Positions 17,882 to 26,319 are shown, counted from the stretch's first letter. The stretch is DNA of 64,000 nt from Promicromonospora panici (GCF_900608595.1 NZ_UWYY01000012.1:124001-188000), one strand, 5' to 3'. The notes: generated by a model from the sequence alone, not told the origin. Numbers and translations are program-made.

Positions 17882-18418
17882 TCAGTCACGCCGCGCCCGC
17901 CTACGCAGCCGCATGCCCGCGGCGACCGCTCCGGCCGCAAGCTGGGCCAGCACCAGCAGGTCCGCCCCGGTACGTGGCAGGCTGCCCGGCCCGCGTGCAC
18001 CAGAATCAGTCCCGCCACCCTCGCCCTGGCCGACGGCGGAGAGGGTCACGGCCACGTCGATCCGCGCGGTCTGCTGCGAGGTATCCGTGCCGTCCGCCGT
18101 CCCGGTGTCATCGCGCGGTTCCGTCCCCGGCTGGGCCGGCCGAACCCGTTCGCCCGGCCGGCCCAGCCTCTGCGGCCGGACCTTCCCGTCCGGCCAGCCC
18201 GCCGCCGTCGGCCACCCCAGAGCCGACGGCGGCGGGCAGTTCGGTCGCCCGCGCGGAACGCTCGCGGGCGGCACGGGCGGCGTGGCATCGGCCGCCCGGG
18301 GCGCGATCACCCGGAGCGCGAGGGCCGCACTCGCCGCTACGGTGACGGCGGCCGCGAGCGCCCGCACAGTGAACCGGGTCACCGTGTTCCGGGTCGGAGT
18401 CTGCACTGATCCGTCCAC
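17882..18418 (-). CDS. LPXTG-type cell-wall-anchored protein
   Basis: 178 residues from GTG 18418 (weak ribosome site). There is a basic N-terminus plus hydrophobic segment (residues about 15-36) as signal peptide, a Pro/Arg/Gly-rich middle, a Ser/Thr/Asp linker, then the sorting signal LPRTG followed by a hydrophobic span and the tail RLRRRARRD. Sortase should cleave between Thr and Gly and attach it to peptidoglycan. No sortase gene is in the window. The middle region has unusual composition for a folded domain, so it may be a stalk or a partly decayed gene. Confidence 0.65.
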   Translation of the reverse strand: MDGSVQTPTRNTVTRFTVRALAAAVTVAASAALALRVIAPRAADATPPVPPASVPRGRPNCPPPSALGWPTAAGWPDGKVRPQRLGRPGERVRPAQPGTEPRDDTGTADGTDTSQQTARIDVAVTLSAVGQGEGGGTDSGARGPGSLPRTGADLLVLAQLAAGAVAAGMRLRRRARRD

Positions 18419-18431
18419 GTCCGCGGTGCGG

Positions 18432-18521
18432 TCAGGGGGCCGGCGGATCGAGGTGTGCCTGCGTCACATTGACCGTGAAGTTCTCCAGGGTCGCGGTCAG
18501 GGCCTGCGTGAGTCTTTCCAT
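18432..18521 (-). CDS. Possible 29-residue peptide upstream of the LPXTG gene
   Basis: ATG 18521 is preceded by GGAAGG at eight bases, a better ribosome site than that of the LPXTG gene 13 bp downstream. The peptide begins MERLTQALTATLENFTVNV and ends HLDPPAP, with no signal sequence. It could be a leader peptide, a small partner of the two surface-protein genes, or chance. The strong ribosome site in otherwise A+T-richer DNA is the main support. Confidence 0.4.
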   Translation of the reverse strand: MERLTQALTATLENFTVNVTQAHLDPPAP

Positions 18522-18622
18522 GAGGAGCACCTTCCGTGGAATTTCTCCCTACGCCGCTCACGCTATGCACGGCATCCACGGGTGCGCGCGCCAATAGGGC
18601 GGCCCTTTCTGGATTTCACCCG

Positions 18623-18775
18623 CTATTCTTCTCGACCAGCCGCCGGAACTGCCGATCCGTCCCGCAATGCGGCGTTTAGCGCGTCGATGACAACGAATCG
18701 ACCGGTAGCGACACATTCGGCGATCTGAAGAGGAGCGATTCGGATATCGCCGATATCGGACGGGATCGCCGACAT
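18623..18775 (-). CDS. Doubtful small ORF in A+T-richer pocket
   Basis: From ATG 18775 it would encode 50 residues (IRIAPLQIAECVATGRFVVI near the middle). There is no convincing ribosome site, and the region 18530-18870 is visibly richer in A and T than its surroundings, which favours a regulatory or foreign non-coding stretch. A longer start at 18862 is in frame. No family recognised. I list it because the 340 bases around it hold no other gene. Confidence 0.2.
   Translation of the reverse strand: MSAIPSDIGDIRIAPLQIAECVATGRFVVIDALNAALRDGSAVPAAGREE
18743..18757. promoter_or_regulatory. 15-bp palindrome, possible operator
   Basis: GATATCG-C-CGATATC is a perfect inverted repeat with one central base. 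It lies in the A+T-richer pocket downstream of the NUDIX gene (minus strand) and about 220 bp upstream of the surface-protein genes. Candidate regulator site for the latter; no regulator is known. Confidence 0.4.
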
Positions 18776-18882
18776 AAAAATGCCGCGGCAAGTCGATGGA
18801 TATCGACGCAATGCCACGCAAAAAAGGACACTTTCACCCTCTATACAAACGATGAGAGGCATGTCCTGCCGCGACGGTCGCG

Positions 18883-19533
18883 TCAGTCGTCGAACTGCTC
18901 ACCGAGGTGGCGTACCTCGCCGTCCCAGCCGGCCACGAGGTGGTCGACGACGTCCGGCAGCTCCGGAGGGAACACCTCCAACGGCTGGTCGCGAAGCTCC
19001 GCCGCCGTCAGCCAGGCCACCTCGTCGAGCAGCTCCCGCTCGGCGTCGGTCCAGCCGTCGGCGTTCACCTCGACGGCGTGCGGTGTCCGGGCCAGGAAGA
19101 ACACCTCGTACTGGCGGCACGTCTCGGCGTAGAACTCGAAGATCCCGGTTCGCGTGAGCACCGGGCCTATCAGGTCCTCCGCGGCCAGCACGATGCCGAC
19201 CTCCTCGCGGGTCTCCCGCAGCGCGGCCTGCACCGGGGTCTCCCCCGGGTCGATGCCGCCACCCACCGTGAACCACCAGGAACGTTCGGGCTGGTTCACG
19301 TCGTGCCCGCGCATCACGAGTGCGCGGCCGTCGTCGTCCATCAGGATCACGCGGGCTGCCGAACGCTCCCGGATGCCGTCCGGCCCCGGCACCCAGTCGT
19401 CACCGAGCGACGTGCTCGACGACGAAGCGCCGGGCCCCATCTCGGCGGCGGATGTCACCAGCCCCGCTCCGCCGGCCGGACGGGCTGCGGCTCCTCCGCG
19501 AGGTTGATCAGAACGGTCGCTACGCCAGGTCAT
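18883..19533 (-). CDS. NUDIX hydrolase
   Basis: 216 residues from ATG 19533; the true start could be later (ATG 19440), since homologous sequence begins around LGDDWVPGPDGIRERS. The Nudix box is intact: GGGIDPGET then AALRETREEVGI, giving G-x5-E-x7-R-E-x2-E-E-x-G. Substrate cannot be predicted. In several actinobacteria a MutT-like protein is encoded near pimA and pdxS, so this gene could be a displaced member of that neighbourhood; that is inference. Confidence 0.85.
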   Translation of the reverse strand: MTWRSDRSDQPRGGAAARPAGGAGLVTSAAEMGPGASSSSTSLGDDWVPGPDGIRERSAARVILMDDDGRALVMRGHDVNQPERSWWFTVGGGIDPGETPVQAALRETREEVGIVLAAEDLIGPVLTRTGIFEFYAETCRQYEVFFLARTPHAVEVNADGWTDAERELLDEVAWLTAAELRDQPLEVFPPELPDVVDHLVAGWDGEVRHLGEQFDD

Positions 19534-19635
19534 GCGATGACGATACGTGGACACCACTTGCCACCATCGTCAGCAGCTCCGGCCAGGACTCCTGGAGCAG
19601 CTCGACAACGGCTCCCGACCCGAAGGTGCAGCTGC

Positions 19636-19765
19636 TCAGCACGGGAGATCGTCACCCAGGTATCGGCGCACCGGGTCCTCCAGGCGCAGCGTCCCGGACA
19701 CGACCTGCCGCATGACCGCGAGTGCGGTGAAGCTCTTGCTGCCGCTCTGCGGGGCGGCGCGCGGG
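19636..19765 (-). pseudogene. Beta-lactamase/PBP-like serine hydrolase fragment
   Basis: One minus-strand frame reads SGSKSFTALAVMRQVVSG and on to LEDPVRRYLGDDLP before TGA 19636-19638. This matches the S-x-x-K region of class C beta-lactamase-type serine hydrolases, where the motif is followed by TALAVMQLVEAG and LDDPVxxYL. Only about 40 residues remain, with no start and no later motifs. It overlaps the aberrant C-terminus of the next feature in another frame. Confidence 0.6.
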
Positions 19766-19966
19766 GTGCTCGACCAGGGCGACGACCCGCGCGGACATGA
19801 AGCGAGCCGTCCGGACCGGCGTACCGCCACGAGTGACCTCGGTGACCTCGACGATCCCGCGACCCTGCGTCACCTCGACCCGCCGGCCGGCACGGGTGGC
19901 TTCGACCTCATAGGTTCGAGTCGCTCCACCGGCGTCGATGACGACCTCGACACGATCACCCCTCAT
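19652..19966 (-). CDS. Small conserved hypothetical protein with aberrant C-terminus
   Basis: ATG 19966 is preceded by GGGAGGG. The first 68 residues (VEVVIDAGGATRTYEVEATR, then RRVEVTQGRG and VRTARFMSARVVALVEHP) look like a compact beta-rich protein I have seen as a short actinobacterial hypothetical. After this point the frame runs through DNA that encodes the serine-hydrolase fragment in a different frame, so the last 36 residues are probably not native. The original gene likely ended close to 19760. Function unknown. Confidence 0.5.
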   Translation of the reverse strand: MRGDRVEVVIDAGGATRTYEVEATRAGRRVEVTQGRGIVEVTEVTRGGTPVRTARFMSARVVALVEHPARRPAERQQELHRTRGHAAGRVRDAAPGGPGAPIPG

Positions 19967-20082
19967 AGTGACCCTCCCTGGGCCGAGCGCTGACGATCAG
20001 GCGACGAATGGACGTCGGACCCGGATCATCCGCTACCTGGTACAACCGGAGGTCGGCAGCTGGTCATCCCGCGGCACAGTGG

Positions 20083-21663
20083 TCACTCCCGGGTGACCAC
20101 GTGCGAGAGGTCGACCTCCCACCGGTCCAGGCCGCCCTGCGGGAGCTGCCAGACGTACTCGTTCTTGAGCTTGCCGCCGTCCTCGGCGAACGGTCCGGTG
20201 TGGTGCCCGTAGAACGCGACGGTGGGGAGCGTGCCCTCCGGCGCGGTGCGGATCCCGTTGTTGAAGTCGCCGTTCCGGCGGCGCAGCTCGTCCGCCACGA
20301 ACGCCCTGAACCGTGCCTGGTCCAGGGAGGCCGCCGACGTCGCGCTCTCAGTGAGCTGGATCGCGATGTGGAGCTGTCGGTCGCCGTTATGGTCCTCGTA
20401 GCTGATCAGGCGGTGGTTCTCGACCGCCTCCAGCAGTTCGGGGTCGCTGTAGATCACGTCCCGGAGGGCGTCGGGTCCGACGACGGCGCCGTTGTAGTCT
20501 ACGGACATGTCGGAGCGCCCGTAGTGGAACAGGAGTGGAAGGTCGAGGAACTTCTCCTCGATGACCTGCTCGTGGCCGAGCTCCCTCAGGACCGGCAGGA
20601 GGTCGCGCATGCGCAGCACGTGACCGCGGTCGTGGATGTTGTACCGGATGCGCGGGTTGATGTTCCGGTCGCGGACGATCGTGACGACCAGCTCCCCGTC
20701 GTCGTTGGTCTCCAGCAGATAGTCGAACGGGTTGAACTGGAAGATCATGGGCAGCACGCCGTACTCGCCGGTCTTGGTCAGACGGTCGGACAGGCGCTGG
20801 TCCTCGCTGATCGCGCGCCGCAGCGCGACCGTGAAGTCGGTCTCGATACTGAGGTTGATCTCGAGGTCGCTGGCCCCGTAGGAGCCGAACACGCTGTGGG
20901 CGTAGCGCAGGATGTGCGAGCGCATGTTCTCGCTGATGCCCTCGCCGCCGAACGCGGCCACGATGTCGTAGTCCGCCCAGTTCAGCCGGTCGTCCTCGAA
21001 CAGTGACTTCAGGAACGGCGGGTAGCTGGTGATGATGTAGGTGTAGTCGGTCCCGAACTCCCTCATCGTGTTGATGATCTTGTCCTTGTCCGGCCCGCAC
21101 GACTTGATCATCGTGATCTCGGTCAGCGACGTCGTGACGTTCATGCCGGTCGCCCACGCCCCGAGGGAGAACGCGTTGAGCAGGAAGGGCTGCTTCCGCA
21201 AGGTGGACGCCGTCCGCGCGAAACCCACCTGGAGCAGCTGACGCGTAGCGGCCCGCTCCTCACGCCCCCTGACCCAGCTCGTGGGCATCCCGGAGCTCCC
21301 GGAGGACTCGTCGACGACCACACCGCGACGGGGCAGCCGGCCTCCGACACACCGTTCGCTGACGCTCCACCGCTTGATGTACGAGTCCTTGTCCATCTCC
21401 GGGACCGCCCGGAGCGCCTCGGTCAGCGAACCCGTGAAGACCAGGCGGTCACGGCGACCATGCTCCGCGAGGAAGGCGCGGTAGGCGGGCACCTGCCGTG
21501 CGGCGAGCTCGAACGTGCGCCAGGCCCTGAGCCGGCCCAGCCACCAGCGCAGGGGCTCGATCCCCGGACCGAGGAGCAGCTTGTGCGTGTGCACGCTGTG
21601 CGTCAGGGGGCGGACCACGCCGTCGACCAGGGCCACGAGCGAGAAGGCGAGGAGACGCTTCAT
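20083..21663 (-). CDS. PaaK-like adenylate-forming enzyme
   Basis: 526 residues. The AMP-binding P-loop-like motif is SSGSSGMPTSW at about 120-130, followed by GGEGISENMRSHI, YGASDLEINL and YNIHDRG, the order seen in phenylacetate-CoA ligase relatives and F390-synthetase-like proteins. The expected reaction is activation of a carboxylate (or phosphate-type group) as an adenylate; the substrate is unknown. It starts with ATG overlapping the stop of the nitroreductase-like gene by four bases (ATGA), so they form one translational unit. No CoA-pathway or phenylacetate genes are nearby. The length exceeds standard PaaK by roughly 90 residues, mostly N-terminal. Confidence 0.8.
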   Translation of the reverse strand: MKRLLAFSLVALVDGVVRPLTHSVHTHKLLLGPGIEPLRWWLGRLRAWRTFELAARQVPAYRAFLAEHGRRDRLVFTGSLTEALRAVPEMDKDSYIKRWSVSERCVGGRLPRRGVVVDESSGSSGMPTSWVRGREERAATRQLLQVGFARTASTLRKQPFLLNAFSLGAWATGMNVTTSLTEITMIKSCGPDKDKIINTMREFGTDYTYIITSYPPFLKSLFEDDRLNWADYDIVAAFGGEGISENMRSHILRYAHSVFGSYGASDLEINLSIETDFTVALRRAISEDQRLSDRLTKTGEYGVLPMIFQFNPFDYLLETNDDGELVVTIVRDRNINPRIRYNIHDRGHVLRMRDLLPVLRELGHEQVIEEKFLDLPLLFHYGRSDMSVDYNGAVVGPDALRDVIYSDPELLEAVENHRLISYEDHNGDRQLHIAIQLTESATSAASLDQARFRAFVADELRRRNGDFNNGIRTAPEGTLPTVAFYGHHTGPFAEDGGKLKNEYVWQLPQGGLDRWEVDLSHVVTRE

Positions 21664-22688
21664 GCGCCGGCTCCGATCAGCATCGATGTGGCAGGACGAC
21701 GGTGCGCCACGGGCGGGGTCTTGCTGTATCCGAACCGGAAGAGCATCCAGGCCATCCGGCTACCGCCCTCGTCGGCGGCCACCGCCGAGGCGAAGGCACG
21801 GTGCGAGCCGGGGTTGGTGATGACCGTCCCGAACGGGTGCAGCCGGACGCCGTGGGCGGTGAGCTCCAACCAGAGCCGCATGAAGGTGCGGCCCGCCTCG
21901 ATGTAGTCGGACGGGTTCGCGAAGGGGCCCTCCAGCCAGCCGAGCTGACGGACGCCGCGCATGGTGTTCAGGTACATGGTGCGGACCGCCCCGCCGATCA
22001 CCGGTGCGTCCCACAGGCCGCGGTGCGTCATCGCGAACCGGAGCAGGCTGCCCGGCATCAGCATCGCCTCGGCGCTCAGGCCGTCGGCCCTCTGGCGGGC
22101 GTCCTGCTTGCTGAAGCGCAGCCACGCCATGATCTCGTCGTAGACCGCGTCGTTACGGAGGTCGGAGAACAGCGTCGCCTGGTTGATGTGCACCAGCCTG
22201 CGGACGGTCGAACGGTCGGAGGTGGTGCGGAACGTGTGCCCGCCGGCGTCCGCCACGTCGGACGCCGCCGCCACGACCTCGGCCGGGACCGGCCGCGCGT
22301 CATACGGGCGGCGGGACGTGCCGCGGACTCGGAACAGCTGCAGCCGGGCGACATCGTCCGCGGTCGCCGTCCGGGGTGTGAGGGTCACCGTTCCCAGGAA
22401 GTGCAGGCGGTCCGGGCTCCCGAAGTCCATCTCGCTGTGGTCGAGGTTCTCGGCCACGTCGTAGCCGAGCCCGCCCGCGACCGTGCGGAGCGACTCCAGG
22501 AAGACCCCCGCGCAGACGTGCCCGAAGGGGATGCCGAAGGACTCGGCGGGCAGACCCAGGTCCAGGTCGTAATAGACCTCGGCGGTACGGGAGTCGACGG
22601 GCCGGACCTTGATCGGCTGCGAGTTGTGCGGGGACGGGTAGTAGCGGGCATCCTCCACGATGCTCAGCCACGGTTCAGCCGGGTTCAT
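21660..22688 (-). CDS. Nitroreductase-like FMN-dependent protein (Acg-like)
   Basis: 342 residues from the second ATG (22688): GGAG lies nine bases upstream of it but directly abuts the first ATG at 22697. The N-terminal DARYYPSPHNSQPIKVRP is the signature of Acg/nitroreductase-like flavoproteins, which show a P-S-x-x-N-x-Q-P motif for FMN contact. The later NPGSHRAFASAVAA and a Gly-rich end suit the same fold. Acg-type proteins may bind rather than turn over FMN. It is coupled to the downstream PaaK-like gene. The AraC gene lies 74 bp upstream on the same strand, so all three could share a transcript. Confidence 0.75.
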   Translation of the reverse strand: MNPAEPWLSIVEDARYYPSPHNSQPIKVRPVDSRTAEVYYDLDLGLPAESFGIPFGHVCAGVFLESLRTVAGGLGYDVAENLDHSEMDFGSPDRLHFLGTVTLTPRTATADDVARLQLFRVRGTSRRPYDARPVPAEVVAAASDVADAGGHTFRTTSDRSTVRRLVHINQATLFSDLRNDAVYDEIMAWLRFSKQDARQRADGLSAEAMLMPGSLLRFAMTHRGLWDAPVIGGAVRTMYLNTMRGVRQLGWLEGPFANPSDYIEAGRTFMRLWLELTAHGVRLHPFGTVITNPGSHRAFASAVAADEGGSRMAWMLFRFGYSKTPPVAHRRPATSMLIGAGA

Positions 22689-22762
22689 CAGGTGCATCTC
22701 CGTTCGGCACGCCGTCGGCCGCCGTCGGACAAAAGGTAGTGCAGTGGCGAACGCGGCGGCAC

Positions 22763-23698
22763 CTATATGACGGCTGCCGCAGGCGCTCGCCGCTCCCGCT
22801 GCCGGTACTCGCGGGGCGTGACGCCCGTCTCCGTGAGGAACTGCCGGTTGAAGTTCGACAGGTTGGTGTAGCCGACCTCCTCGCAGATCCGGGCCACCTT
22901 CAGGTCGGTAGAGACCAGCAGGCGACAGGCCTGGGAGATCCGGAGCCGTCGGACCACCTCGGTGAAGCTCAGCCCGCTGGCGCGCTTGAAGTGCTTGGAG
23001 AACGACGGCTGGGACATGTAGGCCAGCTCGGCCGCGCGCTGTGCGGTGATGGGCCGCCGGAGGTCCTGGAGGATGTAGGCCAGGCCGGCTTCGACGGCGG
23101 CCACGCTCTCCTGGCTCGTGGAGTCGGCGATCCAGGTGCTGTTGATGCGGAGCACTTCACTCTCGGGCGCTCCGCCGAGGAAAGCCAGGAGCGTGTAGAG
23201 CGCGCCGATGCGCGCGACCCCGGTGCACCGGCCCACGTCCTCGACGAGCTGGGCGGCCTGCCGACCGGTCTCCCCGACGAACTCGATGCCCCGCTGGGAC
23301 AGCTCGAGCAGCCCGGTGACCTCCGCGAGCTCGGGAATCACCTTGATCGAGTCGCGCAGCCAGTCGGGATGGAGCTGGATGACGACGTCGCGGTTCACGA
23401 CGACCTCACCCGGGGCGAGGTCGCTCATCCAGTCATGTGGCACTCCGCTGCCCACCATGGCGACGTGGCCCGGCCCGAACCGGCCGATCTGGTCGCCGAT
23501 GATGTAGCTGCCATGGCTGGACCGGATCAGGTGGATCTCGTACTCGGGGTGCCGGTTCCAGCGGGCGACGTCCGTGGGGTAGTCGTGCTGCTTCCACCGG
23601 AACGACTGCGTCGGCGGGACGGAGATGAGCTCGAGCGTGGCGGGCTGCGAGGTCACCCGCTCGAGCTCGGCCGCGTAGGCGGGGTCGGAGGCGACCAC
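22763..23698 (-). CDS. AraC-family transcriptional regulator
   Basis: 311 residues from GTG 23698, with AAAGGA upstream. The N-terminal cupin sensor shows HPEYEIHLI and GPGHVAMVGSGVPHDW. The C-terminal double helix-turn-helix runs from about 205 (ITAQRAAELAYMSQPSFSKH, then VARICEEVGYTNLSNFNRQF and GVTPREYR). The divergent partner across a 206-bp gap is the sugar/polyol ABC operon, the classical arrangement for an AraC activator of sugar uptake. It may also act on the two genes that follow it. Confidence 0.9.
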   Translation of the reverse strand: MVASDPAYAAELERVTSQPATLELISVPPTQSFRWKQHDYPTDVARWNRHPEYEIHLIRSSHGSYIIGDQIGRFGPGHVAMVGSGVPHDWMSDLAPGEVVVNRDVVIQLHPDWLRDSIKVIPELAEVTGLLELSQRGIEFVGETGRQAAQLVEDVGRCTGVARIGALYTLLAFLGGAPESEVLRINSTWIADSTSQESVAAVEAGLAYILQDLRRPITAQRAAELAYMSQPSFSKHFKRASGLSFTEVVRRLRISQACRLLVSTDLKVARICEEVGYTNLSNFNRQFLTETGVTPREYRQRERRAPAAAVI

Positions 23699-23904
23699 GG
23701 CCAGTCCTTTCCGTCGTCCTGTGGAATGAAAGTATCAGTATCTGTTCAGGATCGGCGTAGTTTCAACGACGCGAGGCTGCGACTGTCGTATTCCGACCAC
23801 ATCGCATGACCACGAGTTCGGGTCTGGGCCGAGCGCCACCGACGGCTGCTTCACCATCCTCAGGCCCTCGAACGGTCAGTGCCATGAGTGACATAGGAGT
23901 ACTC
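23699..23904. promoter_or_regulatory. Divergent promoter region, AraC gene / ABC operon
   Basis: Non-coding 206 bp between two divergent starts. The part next to the AraC gene is A+T-richer, with TGAAAGTATCAGTATCTG and GTAGTTTCAACG, where TGAAA and TTTCA could be half-sites about 30 bases apart. Exact promoters cannot be assigned by eye. Confidence 0.4.
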
Positions 23905-25245
23905 GTGAAGGCCAACCGACGCACGTCCCTGATCAGCGTCACGCTGTTGGGCACCTTGCTGGCGACATCCGCCTGCTCATCCTCCGGCGGCGAAGCCGGA
24001 GAAGACGTCACCCTCACCATCGCCACGGTGAACAACCCGCAGATGCAGGACATGGAGGAGCTGAAGAGCCACTTCGAGGCGGACAACCCCGGGATCACCG
24101 TCGACTTCGTGACCATGGAGGAAGGGGACCTGCGAGCGGCGGTGACCGCCGACGTCGCCTCCGGCGCCGGCCAGTACGACATCGTGACCGTCGGCGCCTA
24201 CGAGGTCCCCCAGTGGGGCGCGCAGGACTGGCTCCTGGACCTCACGGAGCCCCTCGAGTCGGACGCCGAGTACGACGTCGACGACATCCTGCCCCCGCTG
24301 CGGGACGCGCTCTCGGTCGACGGCCGGCAGTACGCGGTGCCGTTCTACGGGGAGTCGTCGATCCTCATGTACAACAAGGAGATGTTCGCCGAGGCGGGCA
24401 TCGAGATCTCGAACAACCCCACCTGGCAGGAGGTCGCCGAGTACGCGGCCGAGCTGGACACCGACGAGCACGCGGGCATCTGCCTGCGCGGCAAGCCCGG
24501 CTGGGGCGACCTCTTCGCACCCCTGACCACCGTCGTGCAGACCTTCGGCGGCAACTGGTACGACGAGAACTGGGACGCCCAGGTCAACTCGCCCGAGTTC
24601 GTGGAGGGCGTCGAGTTCTACGTCGACCTCCTCAACGAGCACGGGCAGGCGGACCCGGTGTCCTTCAGCTTCACCGAGTGCCTGAACCTCCTGAGCTCCG
24701 GCAAGGTCGCCATGTGGTACGACGCCTCCGTCGCCGCCTCCATCCTCGAGGACCCGGAGGCATCGGAGGTCGCGGGCCAGATGGGGTACACCCACGCGCC
24801 CGTGTCCGAGACCGAGGAGTCCGGCTGGCTCTGGTCCTGGAACCTCGCGGTGCCCAGGACGACGAAGAACGCCGAGGCCGCGACCACGTTCGTCAAGTGG
24901 GCGACGAGCAAGGAGTACCACCAGCTCGTCGGCGAGGAGCTGGGCTGGACCCGCGTCCCGCCGGGCGCCCGCACGTCCACCTACTCGATCCCCGAGTACG
25001 AGGAGGCCGCCGCCGCATTCGCCCCGATCACCCTCGAGGTGATGGAGAGCGTCGACCCGACGCACCCGGGCGTCGACCCGCAGCCGTACGTCGGCATCCA
25101 GTACGTCCCGATCCCGGAGTTCCAGGACGTCGGCAACCAGGTCGCCCAGGAGGTCGCTGACGCGATTGCCGGCCGCACCACCGTCCAGGACGCCCTCGAC
25201 CGCGGACAGGGCATCGCCCAGACCGCCGGCGACCTGCAGAAGTAG
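23905..25245 (+). CDS. Sugar/polyol ABC transporter substrate-binding lipoprotein
   Basis: 446 residues from GTG 23905, with TAGGAG five bases upstream; ATG 23884 is in frame but has no ribosome site. The lipobox is LATSAC, so Cys is lipidated after export. The mature part has the extracellular solute-binding family 1 pattern (LKSHFEADNPGITVDFV, MYNKEMFAEAGI, NWYDENWDAQVNSPEF) and resembles SmoE-type sorbitol/mannitol binding proteins. It heads an operon with two permeases and an alcohol dehydrogenase, which supports a polyol substrate. No ATPase gene is included; a shared MsiK-type ATPase elsewhere would be needed. Confidence 0.9.
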   Translation: MKANRRTSLISVTLLGTLLATSACSSSGGEAGEDVTLTIATVNNPQMQDMEELKSHFEADNPGITVDFVTMEEGDLRAAVTADVASGAGQYDIVTVGAYEVPQWGAQDWLLDLTEPLESDAEYDVDDILPPLRDALSVDGRQYAVPFYGESSILMYNKEMFAEAGIEISNNPTWQEVAEYAAELDTDEHAGICLRGKPGWGDLFAPLTTVVQTFGGNWYDENWDAQVNSPEFVEGVEFYVDLLNEHGQADPVSFSFTECLNLLSSGKVAMWYDASVAASILEDPEASEVAGQMGYTHAPVSETEESGWLWSWNLAVPRTTKNAEAATTFVKWATSKEYHQLVGEELGWTRVPPGARTSTYSIPEYEEAAAAFAPITLEVMESVDPTHPGVDPQPYVGIQYVPIPEFQDVGNQVAQEVADAIAGRTTVQDALDRGQGIAQTAGDLQK

Positions 25246-25265
25246 TCCGCATCGACGGGTCGACG

Positions 25266-25307
25266 CCCCTGGTGCACGCCGGCACGAACACCGGCGTGCA
25301 CCAGGGG
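25266..25307 (+). terminator. Strong hairpin between binding protein and permease genes
   Basis: Perfect 17-bp stem (25266-25282 with 25291-25307) and an 8-base loop, without a T-run. In sugar ABC operons such hairpins reduce read-through or protect the upstream message, so that the binding protein is made in excess over the permeases. Confidence 0.7.
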
Positions 25308-25323
25308 CCCGGCCGGAGGCTCC

Positions 25324-26319
25324 ATGACCAGCAACTCTGAAACGACCACACCTCCTAGCGGCCCCGCCGCTGACGCGAGCACCGCGCGGACGCCCCTCGG
25401 GATGTGGAACAGCAAGCCCCGTCAACCGGTCGCCGGTGGAGCGGCGGCGAAGCAGACGGCACGGCTCGCCCGCGGCCTCGTCCTGCCCGGCCTGATCTTC
25501 ACGATCCTGCTGACCCAGATCCCGTTCGTCGTGACGATCATCTTCTCGTTCCTCCAGTGGAACCAGCTGCGCCCCGACGAGATCCGCTTCACCGGCTGGG
25601 ACAACTACGCCGTCGTGTTCACCGGACCGGACTTCCTGAGGTCGCTGCTGGCGACCGTCACCATCACCGGCTCCGCAGTGCTGCTGTCGCTCCTGCTCGG
25701 CCTGTTCCTCGCGGTGCTGCTGGACCGCAAGTTCCGCGGACGCGGTCTGGCGCGCACACTCGCCATCACCCCGTTCCTGGTGATGCCCGCCGCCGCGGCA
25801 CTCGTGTGGAAGTGGCTGATGCTCGACTCCAACGTCGGCATGGTCAACTGGTCGCTCGGGCTGTTCGGGATCGACCCGGTGCAGTGGAACACGAACTACC
25901 CGTGGGTCACCATCGTCATGGTCCTGGTGTGGCAGTACACGCCGTTCATGATGCTGATCCTGATGGCAGGGCTCCAGAGCCAGGGCGGGGACGTCCTGGA
26001 GGCGGCGGCCGTGGACGGCGCGGGACCCGTCCGGGTCTTCTGGTCGCTCACCCTCCCCCACCTGCGTCCGTACGCCGAGATCGCGACGCTCCTCGGGTCG
26101 ATCATGCTGCTGCAGGTCTTCGACCCGATCGCGATCATGACCAAGGGCACCGGCGGCACCAAGACCCTGTCCTACCTGCTGTACGAGCGGGCGTTCATCG
26201 GCCTGGACATCGGCCAGGCCGCGGCGTTCGGCGTCGTCGCCGTCATCGTCACCATCGGTTTCGCCATGATCACCCTGCGCAGCGTGTTCTCCATCTTCGT
26301 CGAAGGGAAGGTGCGCTGA
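25324..26319 (+). CDS. Sugar/polyol ABC transporter permease, MalF/SmoF type
   Basis: 331 residues with GGAGGC before the ATG. After a 50-residue cytoplasmic start, six membrane segments follow (first near LVLPGLIFTILLTQIPFVV). The cytoplasmic loop that contacts the ATPase is visible as LEAAAVDGAGPVRVFWSLTL, the EAA motif with A-x-x-D-G-A. The stop overlaps the next start (TGATG). It forms a heterodimer with the following permease. Confidence 0.93.
   Translation: MTSNSETTTPPSGPAADASTARTPLGMWNSKPRQPVAGGAAAKQTARLARGLVLPGLIFTILLTQIPFVVTIIFSFLQWNQLRPDEIRFTGWDNYAVVFTGPDFLRSLLATVTITGSAVLLSLLLGLFLAVLLDRKFRGRGLARTLAITPFLVMPAAAALVWKWLMLDSNVGMVNWSLGLFGIDPVQWNTNYPWVTIVMVLVWQYTPFMMLILMAGLQSQGGDVLEAAAVDGAGPVRVFWSLTLPHLRPYAEIATLLGSIMLLQVFDPIAIMTKGTGGTKTLSYLLYERAFIGLDIGQAAAFGVVAVIVTIGFAMITLRSVFSIFVEGKVR

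Noticed and set aside
19547..19640. Further coding remnant upstream of the NUDIX gene reading ELLQESWPELLTMVASG
   Set aside because: The short frame looks protein-like but is too small to assign and overlaps possible NUDIX start codons.
23977..26061. 694-codon minus-strand frame opposite the sugar transporter operon
   Set aside because: It covers a lipoprotein and a permease gene with clear motifs; no start signal or domain is visible on the minus strand.
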